Of a stretch of DNA of 64,000 bases, positions 52,108-61,404 are shown in pieces. Below the pieces are notes generated by a model. That model did not search any database, had not been told where the DNA came from, and saw nothing but the letters and a program-made list of their open reading frames with translations. Made by a program: the position numbers and the translations under genes. How positions within the stretch are numbered: position 1 is the stretch's first letter; the number at the start of each line of letters is the position of its first letter. Source of the stretch: Duganella sp. 1411 (lineage in GTDB: Bacteria > Pseudomonadota > Gammaproteobacteria > Burkholderiales > Burkholderiaceae_D). Location: positions 992,001 to 1,056,000 of the forward strand of contig NZ_JAFICD010000002.1 of assembly GCF_017833525.1 (NCBI RefSeq), written 5' to 3'.

Positions 52108-53019
52108 TTACGCGCCCCGCGACGCCTGCTCGCATTGCGCGCGCAGAAAGTCCCGCAGTTGCAGCACCGTCGGCGTGATCTGCGAGCGGTGCATGCACAG
52201 CATGTTCAGCGGCGTCGGTTCGCCCAGCACGTCCGGCATCAGGATGCGCAGGCGCCCGGCGCGCAGATCCTCACTGAGGTCCAGCCGCGACTTGTAGGCC
52301 ACGCCCAGTCCCGCCACCGCCCAGCGCCGCACCACGTCGGCGTCGTCGGCGCTGCGGTTGCCGTTGACGTGGATGGCCACCGGCTCGCCGTCGGCGCCCG
52401 GATAAAAACACCAGCGCTCATGCACCACGTCCTCCAGCACGAAGCGCAGGCAGTTGTGGCGCGTCAGCTCCTTCAGCTCGCTCAACCCGCCGTGCTGTGC
52501 GATGTAATCGGGCGAGGCGACCAGCACACGGCGGTTGTCCGGCGCCAGCGGCAATGCGATCAGGCTGGAATCCTCCTGGCGGCCGTAGCGGATGGCGATA
52601 TCGACCGGCTGCCGGTACATGTCCGCCACCCGGTCGCTGATGCTGAGCTGGAAGCCGACCTTCGGATAGCGCGCCTGGAACTGGTCCAGCCAGCCGACCA
52701 GCATATTGCGCCCCAAATCCGACGGCATCGAGATCTTCAACGTCCCGCCCAGGCTCTCCTGGCCCTGGATCAGCGCGTCGTGACCATCCTTCAACAAGCG
52801 CAGCGCCTCGCGCGCGTGCCGCAGATAATGCTCGCCCTCCTCCGTCAGCCTCAGCGAGCGCGTGGTGCGGGCGAACAGCCGCAGCCCCAGCTCCCGTTCC
52901 AGCCGCTTGACGCCGGCGCTGGCCAGCGCGGGGGAAATCTCCAGCTCGCGCGCGGCGGCCGACAGGCTGCCACGGTCGGCGGTACGGACAAAAACGGTCA
53001 AGTCATCAAGTCGCAGCAT
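52108..53019 (-). CDS. LysR-type transcriptional regulator
   Basis: A 303-residue regulator. The N-terminal winged helix (1-65) reads LDDLTVFVRTADRGSLSAAA and ISPALASAGVKRLERELGLR; the effector-binding domain (about 90-300) starts GTLKISMPSDLGRNM. It is divergent from the oxidoreductase gene at 53116, the usual arrangement for a LysR protein and its target. The inducer is unknown. Confidence 0.9.
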   Translation of the reverse strand: MLRLDDLTVFVRTADRGSLSAAARELEISPALASAGVKRLERELGLRLFARTTRSLRLTEEGEHYLRHAREALRLLKDGHDALIQGQESLGGTLKISMPSDLGRNMLVGWLDQFQARYPKVGFQLSISDRVADMYRQPVDIAIRYGRQEDSSLIALPLAPDNRRVLVASPDYIAQHGGLSELKELTRHNCLRFVLEDVVHERWCFYPGADGEPVAIHVNGNRSADDADVVRRWAVAGLGVAYKSRLDLSEDLRAGRLRILMPDVLGEPTPLNMLCMHRSQITPTVLQLRDFLRAQCEQASRGA

Positions 53020-53115
53020 TTTCTTCTTTTTTTTGAAAGTGTTTCGCTGGAGCGCCTCTTTTTCCGCTCCACGAAATAAATGATGATACTCCCCATCTCA
53101 ATACAGGAGAAGTTC

Positions 53116-54129
53116 ATGAAAGCCGTCGCCTACCGCAAGTCCCTCCCCATCGACCATGCCGATTCCCTGATGGACATCGAACTGCCCGCGCCGCAAGCCC
53201 AGGGGCACGACCTGCTGGTCGAGGTCAAAGCCATTTCGGTCAACCCGGTCGACGTCAAGATCCGCGCCAACGTCGCCCCGGCCGACGGCGACGCCAAAGT
53301 CATCGGCTGGGACGCGGCCGGCGTTGTCAAGGCGGTCGGTCCGGACGTGACCCTGTTCAAGCCGGGCGACGAAGTCTGGTACGCGGGCGCGCTCAACCGG
53401 CCGGGCACCAACAGCGAGCTGCATCTGGTGGACGAGCGCATCGTCGGCCACAAGCCGAAAAACCTCGACTTCGCCAAGGCGGCGGCGTTGCCGCTGACGG
53501 CGATCACCGCCTGGGAATTGCTGTTCGAACGTTTGGAAGTGAGCCGCGACAAGGCCGCGCAGGGCAAATCGCTGCTGGTGATCGGCGCGGCCGGCGGCGT
53601 CGGTTCGATCCTGGTGCAGCTGGCGCGCCAGCTGACCGGCCTGACGATCATCGGCACCGCCTCGCGCCCGGACACGGCGGCATGGGTGACGGAGCTGGGC
53701 GCCCACCACGTGATCGACCACAGCAAGCCCCTGAACGAGGAAATCGCCCGCCTCGGCCTGCCGCCGGTGACCTATGTCGCCAGCCTGAACCAAACCGACC
53801 ACCACTGGAGCGCGATCGCCGAACTGGTCGCGCCGCAAGGCAAGGTGGCGCTAATCGACGATCCGGCCGCGATCGACGTGCGCCTGCTCAAGCGCAAGAG
53901 CGTGTCGCTGCACTGGGAATTCATGTTCACCCGCTCGATGTTCGAGACGGCCGACATCCAGAAGCAGCATCAACTGCTGAACGACGTGGCCAGCCTGGTC
54001 GACACCGGCGTGCTCAAGACAACACTGGCCGAACGGTTCGGCACGATCAACGCCGCCAACCTGAAGCGGGCGCACGCACTGCTCGAAAGTAATCGCGCCA
54101 AGGGCAAGATCGTGCTGGAAGGGTTTTAA
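53116..54129 (+). CDS. zinc-independent medium-chain oxidoreductase (quinone reductase/ADH-like)
   Basis: A 337-residue MDR-family enzyme starting MKAVAYRKSLPIDHADSL. The GroES-like domain spans 1-130 and the NADPH-binding Rossmann domain about 140-270, with LLVIGAAGGVGSILVQLARQ. No structural zinc cysteines are seen, and the fold matches the ZADH/quinone-oxidoreductase group, so NADPH-dependent reduction of a quinone or enone is likely. AGGAG fixes the start. Likely controlled by the divergent LysR gene. Its TAA overlaps the TAA of the opposing gene by 4 nt. Confidence 0.88.
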   Translation: MKAVAYRKSLPIDHADSLMDIELPAPQAQGHDLLVEVKAISVNPVDVKIRANVAPADGDAKVIGWDAAGVVKAVGPDVTLFKPGDEVWYAGALNRPGTNSELHLVDERIVGHKPKNLDFAKAAALPLTAITAWELLFERLEVSRDKAAQGKSLLVIGAAGGVGSILVQLARQLTGLTIIGTASRPDTAAWVTELGAHHVIDHSKPLNEEIARLGLPPVTYVASLNQTDHHWSAIAELVAPQGKVALIDDPAAIDVRLLKRKSVSLHWEFMFTRSMFETADIQKQHQLLNDVASLVDTGVLKTTLAERFGTINAANLKRAHALLESNRAKGKIVLEGF

Positions 54130-54662
54130 GAGGCGACCCCGGCGGCGGCCCGCTCGCGCTCGTACGTCTGCTGGGCCCGCAGCACGGCCAGCACCGCGCT
54201 GTCATGCGCCACCAGCGCCTCCTGCATGGTGCTGGCCGATACGCAAGAGCTTTCCAGCACCTGCAGGAAGGTCGCCTGCCGCCGCTTGAGCCGTTGCGAC
54301 TGGTAGCCGAGCTGCTCGAACATGCGGCCCACGTCGATGCAATAGCCGCGCAGTTCCCACATGGTTTTCTTGGTCACCTCGATATCGTCACGCATGCTGT
54401 GGTCGACGTCGATCAGTTCCAGGTGCGCCGGCCCGTCGTTGCCGAAGGTGCGTATCGCCGGCAGCCACTGCTCGAATTTGCTGGCGATACGGCGTATCCG
54501 CACGATTTTCTGGTCGAGCGTGCGGCAGTAGTGCCAGCACAGCAAGCACACCGGCAGGCGCGCGACGAAGCGTGGCAGGCCGACCGTGTTCAACGTGTTC
54601 TCGAGTTTTTTAACGGCGGCGATAAGGCGCCGCGTGCTGTCGCCGATGGGCAGTGGGGGCAT
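54126..54662 (-). CDS. hypothetical helical protein
   Basis: A 178-residue protein with no signal peptide, mostly helical and basic, with a Cys-containing segment LPVCLLCWHYCRTLDQKIVR and later VLESSCVSASTMQ. No family recognised. Its RBS lies in a hairpin (54668-54692). The stop codon overlaps that of the convergent oxidoreductase gene (TTAA). Confidence 0.6.
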   Translation of the reverse strand: MPPLPIGDSTRRLIAAVKKLENTLNTVGLPRFVARLPVCLLCWHYCRTLDQKIVRIRRIASKFEQWLPAIRTFGNDGPAHLELIDVDHSMRDDIEVTKKTMWELRGYCIDVGRMFEQLGYQSQRLKRRQATFLQVLESSCVSASTMQEALVAHDSAVLAVLRAQQTYERERAAAGVAS

Positions 54663-54667
54663 AATGG

Positions 54668-54692
54668 AGCTCCTGTATTTGGTTCAGGAGCT
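54668..54692 (-). promoter_or_regulatory. hairpin sequestering the RBS of 54126-54662
   Basis: AGCTCCTG and CAGGAGCT pair over 8 bp around a 9-nt loop. On the mRNA the AGGAG ribosome-binding site (complement of 54674-54670) is inside the stem, 7 nt before the ATG, so initiation may depend on opening of the hairpin. Confidence 0.55.
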
Positions 54693-54756
54693 ACATTAGC
54701 CGCCGCGTCAAGCGATGCGTTTGATACGGCGTAAAGTGTGCGCAGATTTTATTGCA

Positions 54757-55947
54757 CTATTTACGCAACATGGCTTTGATACCACGCAATCCTTGGCGTA
54801 TGCGGGCTTCGTTTTCGATCAAGGCGAAGCGCACATACTCGTCGCCGTAGTCGCCGAAGCCGATGCCGGGCGACACGCAGACCTTGGCCTCGGCCAGCAG
54901 CAGCTTGGAGAACTCCAGCGAGCCGAGGTGGCGGTAGGCCTCGGGGATGCGGGCCCAGATGTACATCGACGCCTTCGGCTTGTCGACCGGCCAGCCGGCC
55001 TCGCACAGCCCTTTGTGCAGGACATCGCGGCGGCTCTGGTACATCGCGCAGATCTCGCTCACGCTGCCCTGGTCGCCCTCGAGCGCGGCGATCGCGGCCA
55101 CCTGCACCGGCGTGAAGCTGCCGTAGTCGTGGTAGCTCTTGATGCGCGCCAGCGCCGCGACCAGCTCCTTGTTGCCGACCATGAAGCCGATGCGCCAGCC
55201 GGCCATGTTGTAGCTCTTCGACATGGTGAAAAATTCCACCGCGACGTCGCGCGCGCCCGGCACTTGCATGATCGACGGCGCCTTCCAGCCGTCGAAGGTG
55301 ATGTCGGCGTAGGCCAGGTCGTGCACCACCAGGATGTCGTGCTGCCTGGCCAGCGCCACCACGCGCTCGAAGAACTCCAGCTCCACGCACTGCGCGGTCG
55401 GGTTCGACGGGAAGCCGAGGATCATCATCTTCGGCTTGGGATAGCTCTCGCGCACCGCCCGCTCCAGCTCGTCGAAGAAGTCGACGCCGGGCGTCATGCG
55501 CACCGAGCGGATGTTGGCGCCGGCGATCACCGCGCCCCAGATGTGGATCGGATAGCTGGGATTGGGCACCAGCACGGTGTCGCCGGCGTCCAGCGTGGCC
55601 AGCATCAGGTGCGCCAGGCCCTCCTTGGAGCCGATCGTGACGATGGCCTCCGAATCGGGATCGAAGTCGACCTCGTAGCGCGTCTTGTACCACTTGGTGA
55701 TCGCGCGCCGCAGCCGGGGGATGCCCTTGGAGGCGGAATAGCCGTGCGTGTCGGGACGCTTGACGGTGTCGATCAGCTTGTCGACGATGTGCGGCGGCGT
55801 GGCGCCGTCCGGATTGCCCATCGACATATCGATGATGTCTTCGCCGCGCCGGCGCGCCGCCAGCTTGAGCTCGGCGGTGACATTGAAAACGTAGGGAGGC
55901 AGGCGATCGATGCGCGAAAATTTGCGCGGAGTTTGGGTGTCAGTCAT
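54757..55947 (-). CDS. alaC: alanine-type aminotransferase, AlaC-like
   Basis: A 396-residue class I PLP aminotransferase. Motifs: IIDMSMGNPDGATPPHIVDK at the N-terminus, GYSASKGIPRLRRAI, NPSYPIHIWGAV, GFPSNPTAQCVELEFFE and the PLP lysine in FTMSKSYNMAGWRIGFM. It resembles AlaC, which makes alanine from pyruvate and glutamate. The start MTDTQTPRKFSRIDRLPPYV at 55947 is chosen; an ATG at 56013 would add unrelated residues. Confidence 0.88.
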   Translation of the reverse strand: MTDTQTPRKFSRIDRLPPYVFNVTAELKLAARRRGEDIIDMSMGNPDGATPPHIVDKLIDTVKRPDTHGYSASKGIPRLRRAITKWYKTRYEVDFDPDSEAIVTIGSKEGLAHLMLATLDAGDTVLVPNPSYPIHIWGAVIAGANIRSVRMTPGVDFFDELERAVRESYPKPKMMILGFPSNPTAQCVELEFFERVVALARQHDILVVHDLAYADITFDGWKAPSIMQVPGARDVAVEFFTMSKSYNMAGWRIGFMVGNKELVAALARIKSYHDYGSFTPVQVAAIAALEGDQGSVSEICAMYQSRRDVLHKGLCEAGWPVDKPKASMYIWARIPEAYRHLGSLEFSKLLLAEAKVCVSPGIGFGDYGDEYVRFALIENEARIRQGLRGIKAMLRK

Positions 55948-56057
55948 GGATGTCTCACGTAAGCGCCCGGAACCGTCCGAGCGACGTCGATGCAATGTTG
56001 CATCGGCATCCATACTAGCCCATCAATTCAAATCTTGGCAAGCCCCGCGAGGTGGCC

Positions 56058-56375
56058 TTACGCCGGCGACTGGTTTTCCGCGTCGCTGAACCATTCGAAC
56101 AGGATCAGGCCGATGATCGAGACGATCGGAAAGCCGCACAAGGTGATCACCACCCACAGCGCCGGCGAGCGGCCCAGCCGTTTGGCGGCCATGCCGACGA
56201 AGATCAGGTGCAGGATGGCGCTGACGGCGATGCCGAGCCCGGCCAGAATGACCAGCGGCACCGAGGCGGTGGTGTACTTGTTGAGCGGCGGCAGGAAGGC
56301 CGCGATGCACGACGCACAGACGACCAAGGTGACGGCGGCGGCGGCGATCGGTTGTTGGGCGCGGGCGACTTGCAT
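56058..56375 (-). CDS. small multi-helix membrane protein
   Basis: A 105-residue protein with three hydrophobic helices (about 10-30, 40-63 and 75-95), among them AVTLVVCASCIAAFLPPLNK and WVVITLCGFPIVSIIGLILF. CAGGAGAAACC precedes the ATG at 56375. No family recognised. Confidence 0.7.
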   Translation of the reverse strand: MQVARAQQPIAAAAVTLVVCASCIAAFLPPLNKYTTASVPLVILAGLGIAVSAILHLIFVGMAAKRLGRSPALWVVITLCGFPIVSIIGLILFEWFSDAENQSPA

Positions 56376-56429
56376 GGTTTCTCCTGGGTCAAGCGGCCAT
56401 GCTGCCACGAACTAGTTTGAAAAGCAATA

Positions 56430-56735
56430 CTAGCGGTAGGGCGGCATCTGGATGACGATCGGCGCCGGCGGCGGCGCAGGTGGCGCTTTCGGCACCGCGT
56501 TATTCAGCACAAACGTCATTACCGTGACGGCCGCGACGCTCATGCCAACCGCCATGCCGACGATCCATTTGACCAGCGTCGCACTGAGCTCGGCAAGATC
56601 AGCCTTGGTCGCCATTTGCTCCAGCCGGGCCTCTATTTTGGCCAGGCGTTTGCGCGCCTCGACGGCAAACTCTTCAAGTTTGTCGAGTCTGCTTTCAATC
56701 TTCGCCAATCTGAGGTCGAGGTCCATACCGAACAT
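56430..56735 (-). CDS. small membrane-anchored coiled-coil protein
   Basis: A 101-residue protein: an N-terminal coiled coil of heptads (LRLAKIESRLDKLEEFAVEA, RKRLAKIEARLEQMATKADL), one membrane helix (about 55-78) and a proline-rich tail. Similar coiled-coil/TM proteins of unknown function are common near phage and chromosomal genes. The start may be ATG 56735 or 56726. Confidence 0.6.
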   Translation of the reverse strand: MFGMDLDLRLAKIESRLDKLEEFAVEARKRLAKIEARLEQMATKADLAELSATLVKWIVGMAVGMSVAAVTVMTFVLNNAVPKAPPAPPPAPIVIQMPPYR

Positions 56736-56779
56736 GTTAGGCCGGCGACAGCGGCTCAGACAAGCTGAGCCAATTTGAC

Positions 56780-57634
56780 CTACCTCAACGTCGTCAACGC
56801 CGACGCCAGCACGATGGCGGCGATCGCCAGCCACTGCGTCAACGTCAGATGCTCGCCCAGCATCAGCATGCCGGCCAGCGCGCTGATGGCCGGCGCGGCG
56901 CTGCTGAACATGCTGAACGTGCGCGACGACAGATTGCGCATCGACAGCATCTCCAATGTGTACGGCAACGCGCTCGACATGACCGCGATCGCCAGCCCGA
57001 TCGCCATGTACGACGGCGTCAGCAGCACCGCGCCCGAGTACCACGCGCCCACCGGCAGGATGAACAGCGACGCCGCCGTCATGCCCCACGCCACCGACTG
57101 CCCGCCGTGCATGACCGACACCCGCTTGCCGAACACGATGTACAACGCCCAGCACACCGCCGCCCCGGCCGCGTAGGCGACGCCGGCCGGATCGAGCTGA
57201 TCGACATGGCCGTGAATCGGCAGCAAAAAATACAGGCCGGCCACCGCCAGCGCGATCGCCACCAGGTCGCGCGGCCGGCGCGACGACAGCACCGCCACCG
57301 TCAGCGGCCCCGCCACTTCGATCGCCACCGCGATCCCCAGCGGAATCAGGTTGAAGGAGCGGTAGATCAGCAGATTCATCAGCCCGATCACGCTGCCGTA
57401 GACGGCGACGTTGCATGCCTGCGGCCACGTCAGCGGCGTGCGCCACGGCCGGAACACGGCCATCATCAGCAGCGCGGCGAAGCCGACGCGGTAGGCCGTC
57501 ACGCCTTCGACGCCGATCAACGGAAACAGGTGTTTGGCGACGGCGGCGCCGACGTTGAGCGACAACTGGCTGCACAGCAGCGCGAAGCCGGCCAGCAGCG
57601 CGCCGCCACCACCGTGGGATTTTTCAACGGTCAT
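56780..57634 (-). CDS. rhtA: threonine/homoserine exporter RhtA-like (EamA family)
   Basis: A 284-residue inner-membrane protein with about ten helices in two EamA halves. Segments closely follow RhtA: GAAVAKHLFPLIGVEGVTAY, YRSFNLIPLGIAVAIEVAGP, AVLSSRRPRDLVAIALAVAG, AVCWALYIVFGKR and MSSALPYTLEMLSMR. RhtA exports threonine and homoserine. The ATG is immediately adjacent to the stop of the DUF748 gene upstream (57635), so the two are probably co-transcribed. Confidence 0.88.
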   Translation of the reverse strand: MTVEKSHGGGGALLAGFALLCSQLSLNVGAAVAKHLFPLIGVEGVTAYRVGFAALLMMAVFRPWRTPLTWPQACNVAVYGSVIGLMNLLIYRSFNLIPLGIAVAIEVAGPLTVAVLSSRRPRDLVAIALAVAGLYFLLPIHGHVDQLDPAGVAYAAGAAVCWALYIVFGKRVSVMHGGQSVAWGMTAASLFILPVGAWYSGAVLLTPSYMAIGLAIAVMSSALPYTLEMLSMRNLSSRTFSMFSSAAPAISALAGMLMLGEHLTLTQWLAIAAIVLASALTTLR

Positions 57635-60600
57635 CTATTTTGCCGCCAGTCCCAGCTTCAGCGCGACCGGCTTGCCGGCGGCGGCGTCGGTCTTCTCCGG
57701 CGCGCCGGGCTGTATCGCGGCGGTGTCGGCGCCCGCCTCTTTCAACGCCGCCACAATCGCGGCGGCGCGCCTGGCGCCCAGCGCCGGCAAGGCGTTCTGC
57801 GGCAACGGCTGGCTTTGCTCCAGGCGTTCCTGCAGCTTGCCGTAGAAGGCGCCGGCGTCGGCCACCTGCGGTTCGCCCTGCACCAGCTTGCCCAGTCGCT
57901 GCAGCATCGGCAGCTTCTTGCGCGCCTCGGCATCGCCGGGCTTGGCGCCCGCCTCGTCGTCGGCTCCCGCCGGGGCGGCAGCGACCGCGCTCTCGGCCGC
58001 CTTCTTCTGCTTGTCCAGTTCGGCCGCGCCGAAGCGCTCGGCGTACAGGTCGCGCAACGCGCCGCGCACCTTGCGCTGGCCGATGTCGAGCGGACCGGGC
58101 TGCTCTCCCGGCGCCAGTTTGATCTCCGCCCGCGTGACCACCAGCCGCCGCACCGCTTGCGTGCGCAGCGCCGCGCCGTCGGCCGCCTCGCTGTACTGGC
58201 CCGGCACCGACAGCTTCAATTGCGGCTTGCTCGCCAGGATCTTCGCCACCTGGCGCAGCTTCTCTCGCTCCGGCGGCAGCACGGTGTCGCTGCCGGCGTC
58301 GAAGTCGACCGCGTCGAGCTGGTCGCCGCTGACGCCGAACAGGTTGCCCAGCGCGCGGAACGGCGACAGCGCGACCTTGCTCAGGATGTTGCCGATGGCC
58401 TTCCACACCACCGAGCCGTAGCTGAACTGCGGATCGTTCATGTTGCCGGACACGGGCACGCCCAGGTCGACGCGGCCGTTGCTGTCCTTGAGGATGGCCA
58501 GCGCCAGCTCCAGCGGCAGCTTGATCGCGTCCGGACTGTCGATGCGCTCGCCGAGGGTCAGGTTGTCGAGCACGATCTGGTTGTTGCCTTCCAGCTGATG
58601 GTTGCGCACCTTGTATTGCAGATCGAGCGAAATTTTTCCCTGCGCGATCTTGTAGCCGGCGAACTTCATCGAGTACGGCGACGCCGACACCATGTCGACG
58701 TTCTTGAACACGACGTTCACGTCGGTGTTGTCGGCCGGGACGAAGGGATTGAGCTGGCCGCGTATGCGCGCCAAACCATAATCGTCGACGCGGCCGTCGA
58801 GCTCGATCTGGCTGCGCGCGTCGGCTTTCGACGACAGCCCCGTGATCAGACCGCTCAACTCGTAAATCTTGGCGCCGAATTGCGGGCGCAGGCTCAGATC
58901 GGTGAAGTCCAGCTTGGCGTTCTGGAAGCGCACGCGGCGTATGCGCATCGGGAACGCCTCGCCGCCGGCGGGCGCGGCGGCGGTGGCGGGCGCCGCGGCC
59001 TGCGCCGGCGCCGGTTCGGATTTCTTCACCAGCAGGCGCTGCGCGTTCAGGCTGCGATCGTTTTCGATGATCAGGATCGCGTTCGGCTCCACCACCCGCA
59101 GCTCGGCGATGTCGAGCAGGTTCGGCGACAGGCTCAGCGCCAGCTGGTCGGCGCGCACCGACTTCCAGCGCGCGAAGTGATCGTTGTCCTCTTCATCGAG
59201 CGCCAGCTGGGCCACTTCCAGCGAGCCGTCGTAGCGCATGGCCGGATTGGCCTTGCTGCCGCCGGCGCTGGTGCGCAGGCGGCCCTCGCCCGACACGCTG
59301 CCGTCGGCCAGCTTCAGCTTGACGTACTTGCTCAGCAAAGGTTGCACCGGCGCCAGCGCCAGCTTCGTCAGCTTGAGCTCGGTATCGACGGCGCCGGTGG
59401 CCGGCACCACCTTGCCCTTGGCCGTCAACTGGCCGCCTTCGCGCAGGCCGACGGCGCCTTGGAACGCCAGCGGTTTTTTCAGGTCGCTGCCGACGTCGGT
59501 CAGCGTCAAGTTGAAGTCTTGCAGATTGGCTTTGATGCCGGTGCCGGCGTCGTCATAGCGGGCGCCGAACTTGTTGAACTCCACCGTTTTGACGGACGCG
59601 GCCCACGCGGTTCCGGCGGGCTGGTCCTTCGCCGGCTTGGCGGCGGCGGCCTTCTCGCCCGAACCCGCCCCCGTGCCCGCGCCTGGCAAGCGGCCCATGA
59701 ACAGAAACTGGCCGGCGCCATCGCGCGACAGGTCCAGCTGGCCGCCGTCCGCGTACAGACGGCCCAGGCTGGCGCGGCGCGCGGCCAGGTCGAGCGTGCC
59801 GTCCTCAAAGCCCAACCGCCCCAGTTTCAACGGCGCCATCGCGCCGCTGACCAGCGCCAGATTGTCCATCGAAAACGCGGCATCGTCGATGTTGAGCTTG
59901 AGCCCGCTCGCGGCGGTTTCCATTTGCAAGCGCAGCTTCAACGTCAGCTTGTCGGCGCCCACCTTGAGCGCGGGACTGACGGTGTCGTCGAGCGCGTTGA
60001 GGGCGATGTCATCCAGGCCGATCCGCTTGAAGTTCAGCTTCCAGCCGCCCTCCTCCTTCGGCGCCGGCTTGGCGGCCGCGACAGGAGCAGGCGCAGGCGC
60101 GGCGGCGGCCGCCGACGGCGGCACCATCAAATTGGCCAGGTCGATGCGCCCTTGCGCGTCGCGCCGCAACGCCAGCGCGCCGCCGTTCAGGCGCAGGCCG
60201 CCGACCTCGACCGAGCGTTTGCCGAGGTCGACATCGACGCCGCCCACGTCGAGCAGCTTGAGCTTGACGAACGGCGCCGCCGCATCGGCCTGACGAATCG
60301 CCAGATCATTCAACGCCAGGCTGGCGCCGGCCAAGCTAGCGTCGAGCTTGCCATCCTTGTAGGCGAAGCGGTAAGGCAATTTGGCCGACAGCCGGCCATC
60401 GCCGACGACCACCCGCATGAACGATTTCAGGTAGGTCGACATGCCCGGCAACGCCACGTTTTCCAGCGACAGCAAGCCGCTGCCGCCGATCGGATTGAGC
60501 GCGGCCGCGCCCTTCCAGCGCAGCTTGCCGCCGAGGCCGGCGTCGGCGCTCAGGGTGTAGTCGCCGTTGCCGTCCGGCAGCGTGCTCAAATGGTTGAGCT

Positions 60601-61126
60601 CGAAAGCGATGGGGGCGAAGGTCTCGTCATAGCCGGCGTGGCGGTCGTGCATGTCGACCTTGCCTTGCTCGAGCGCGAAGTGTTCGACGATCAGGCGCGG
60701 CATGCCGCTATCGCTGTCGTCCTTCTTGCGCTTGTCCAGGGTTTCCATCAGCTGGGCGATATTGAACTTGCCGTCGGGCGACACGGCCAGCCGCAGCGCC
60801 GGCGCCGTGACGCGGATCTCGGCCAGGCTCCAGGCGCGGCGGAACACCGAGCGCCACTGCATCTCGACGGCCAGCGCGCCGACGCCGAACAACGGCGCGC
60901 CGTCCGCCTCGGTCAAGCGCACGTCCTTGGCCTCCAGCCGCAACGTGAACGGATTGAAACTGACGTCGCCGATGCTGGCTTTGCGTTCCAACTCGGTCTC
61001 GACAAACTTGGGTAACTGACTCTTGATCAACCGCGGCAACACCCAGCCGCCCGCCAACGCATACACACCCACCGCGCCAGCCACGCCCACGCCCCACCGC
61101 TTCCATCGTATTGTCGTCGCCCGCAA
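57635..61126 (-). CDS. very large AsmA-like DUF748 protein
   Basis: A 1163-residue protein with one N-terminal membrane helix (VGVAGAVGVYALAGGWVLPR) and a long periplasmic beta-rich part. The N-terminal AsmA-like segment reads VRLTEADGAPLFGVGALAVE. DUF748 occurs centrally and in the C-terminal third (FPMRIRRVRFQNAKLDFTDL and DLGVPVSGNMNDPQFSYGSV). The end resembles an OmpA-like or helical tail (DFDAGSDTVLPPEREKLRQV). Ala-rich low-complexity linkers occur near 330-350, 485-505 and 695-715. Such proteins are proposed to bridge inner and outer membranes for lipid transport. A 1388-codon open frame on the opposite strand is a GC artefact. Confidence 0.88.
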   Translation of the reverse strand: MRATTIRWKRWGVGVAGAVGVYALAGGWVLPRLIKSQLPKFVETELERKASIGDVSFNPFTLRLEAKDVRLTEADGAPLFGVGALAVEMQWRSVFRRAWSLAEIRVTAPALRLAVSPDGKFNIAQLMETLDKRKKDDSDSGMPRLIVEHFALEQGKVDMHDRHAGYDETFAPIAFELNHLSTLPDGNGDYTLSADAGLGGKLRWKGAAALNPIGGSGLLSLENVALPGMSTYLKSFMRVVVGDGRLSAKLPYRFAYKDGKLDASLAGASLALNDLAIRQADAAAPFVKLKLLDVGGVDVDLGKRSVEVGGLRLNGGALALRRDAQGRIDLANLMVPPSAAAAAPAPAPVAAAKPAPKEEGGWKLNFKRIGLDDIALNALDDTVSPALKVGADKLTLKLRLQMETAASGLKLNIDDAAFSMDNLALVSGAMAPLKLGRLGFEDGTLDLAARRASLGRLYADGGQLDLSRDGAGQFLFMGRLPGAGTGAGSGEKAAAAKPAKDQPAGTAWAASVKTVEFNKFGARYDDAGTGIKANLQDFNLTLTDVGSDLKKPLAFQGAVGLREGGQLTAKGKVVPATGAVDTELKLTKLALAPVQPLLSKYVKLKLADGSVSGEGRLRTSAGGSKANPAMRYDGSLEVAQLALDEEDNDHFARWKSVRADQLALSLSPNLLDIAELRVVEPNAILIIENDRSLNAQRLLVKKSEPAPAQAAAPATAAAPAGGEAFPMRIRRVRFQNAKLDFTDLSLRPQFGAKIYELSGLITGLSSKADARSQIELDGRVDDYGLARIRGQLNPFVPADNTDVNVVFKNVDMVSASPYSMKFAGYKIAQGKISLDLQYKVRNHQLEGNNQIVLDNLTLGERIDSPDAIKLPLELALAILKDSNGRVDLGVPVSGNMNDPQFSYGSVVWKAIGNILSKVALSPFRALGNLFGVSGDQLDAVDFDAGSDTVLPPEREKLRQVAKILASKPQLKLSVPGQYSEAADGAALRTQAVRRLVVTRAEIKLAPGEQPGPLDIGQRKVRGALRDLYAERFGAAELDKQKKAAESAVAAAPAGADDEAGAKPGDAEARKKLPMLQRLGKLVQGEPQVADAGAFYGKLQERLEQSQPLPQNALPALGARRAAAIVAALKEAGADTAAIQPGAPEKTDAAAGKPVALKLGLAAK

Positions 61127-61404
61127 AACTGGTCCTCATCATTGTGTTCACCGAATAACAGTATAGCAAGAGCAAAGCTTCTTTACTGGCATCAAAAACA
61201 TGCCCAAAAACAACAAATTCAGGCCTTTTTGCGTGGCGGGACTTTTCGAACGGACATTTCCAGATGTACATTAGATTCCAAGAGGAAATACAGCCACGCC
61301 ACGCTGTCCCGCTCGGCAATAGCTCCGCCCCCCTGTCCCCGGGGCACCGTTCCACAGAAACGCTCCCCAATCTTTTCGCCCTATTCAACCTCGCTGGAGA
61401 CACA

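Noticed and set aside
56849..61015. 1388-codon open frame on the plus strand
   Set aside because: It lies opposite the DUF748 and rhtA genes. Its translation is rich in Arg, Gln, His and Val without motifs, the usual shadow of a GC-rich coding strand.
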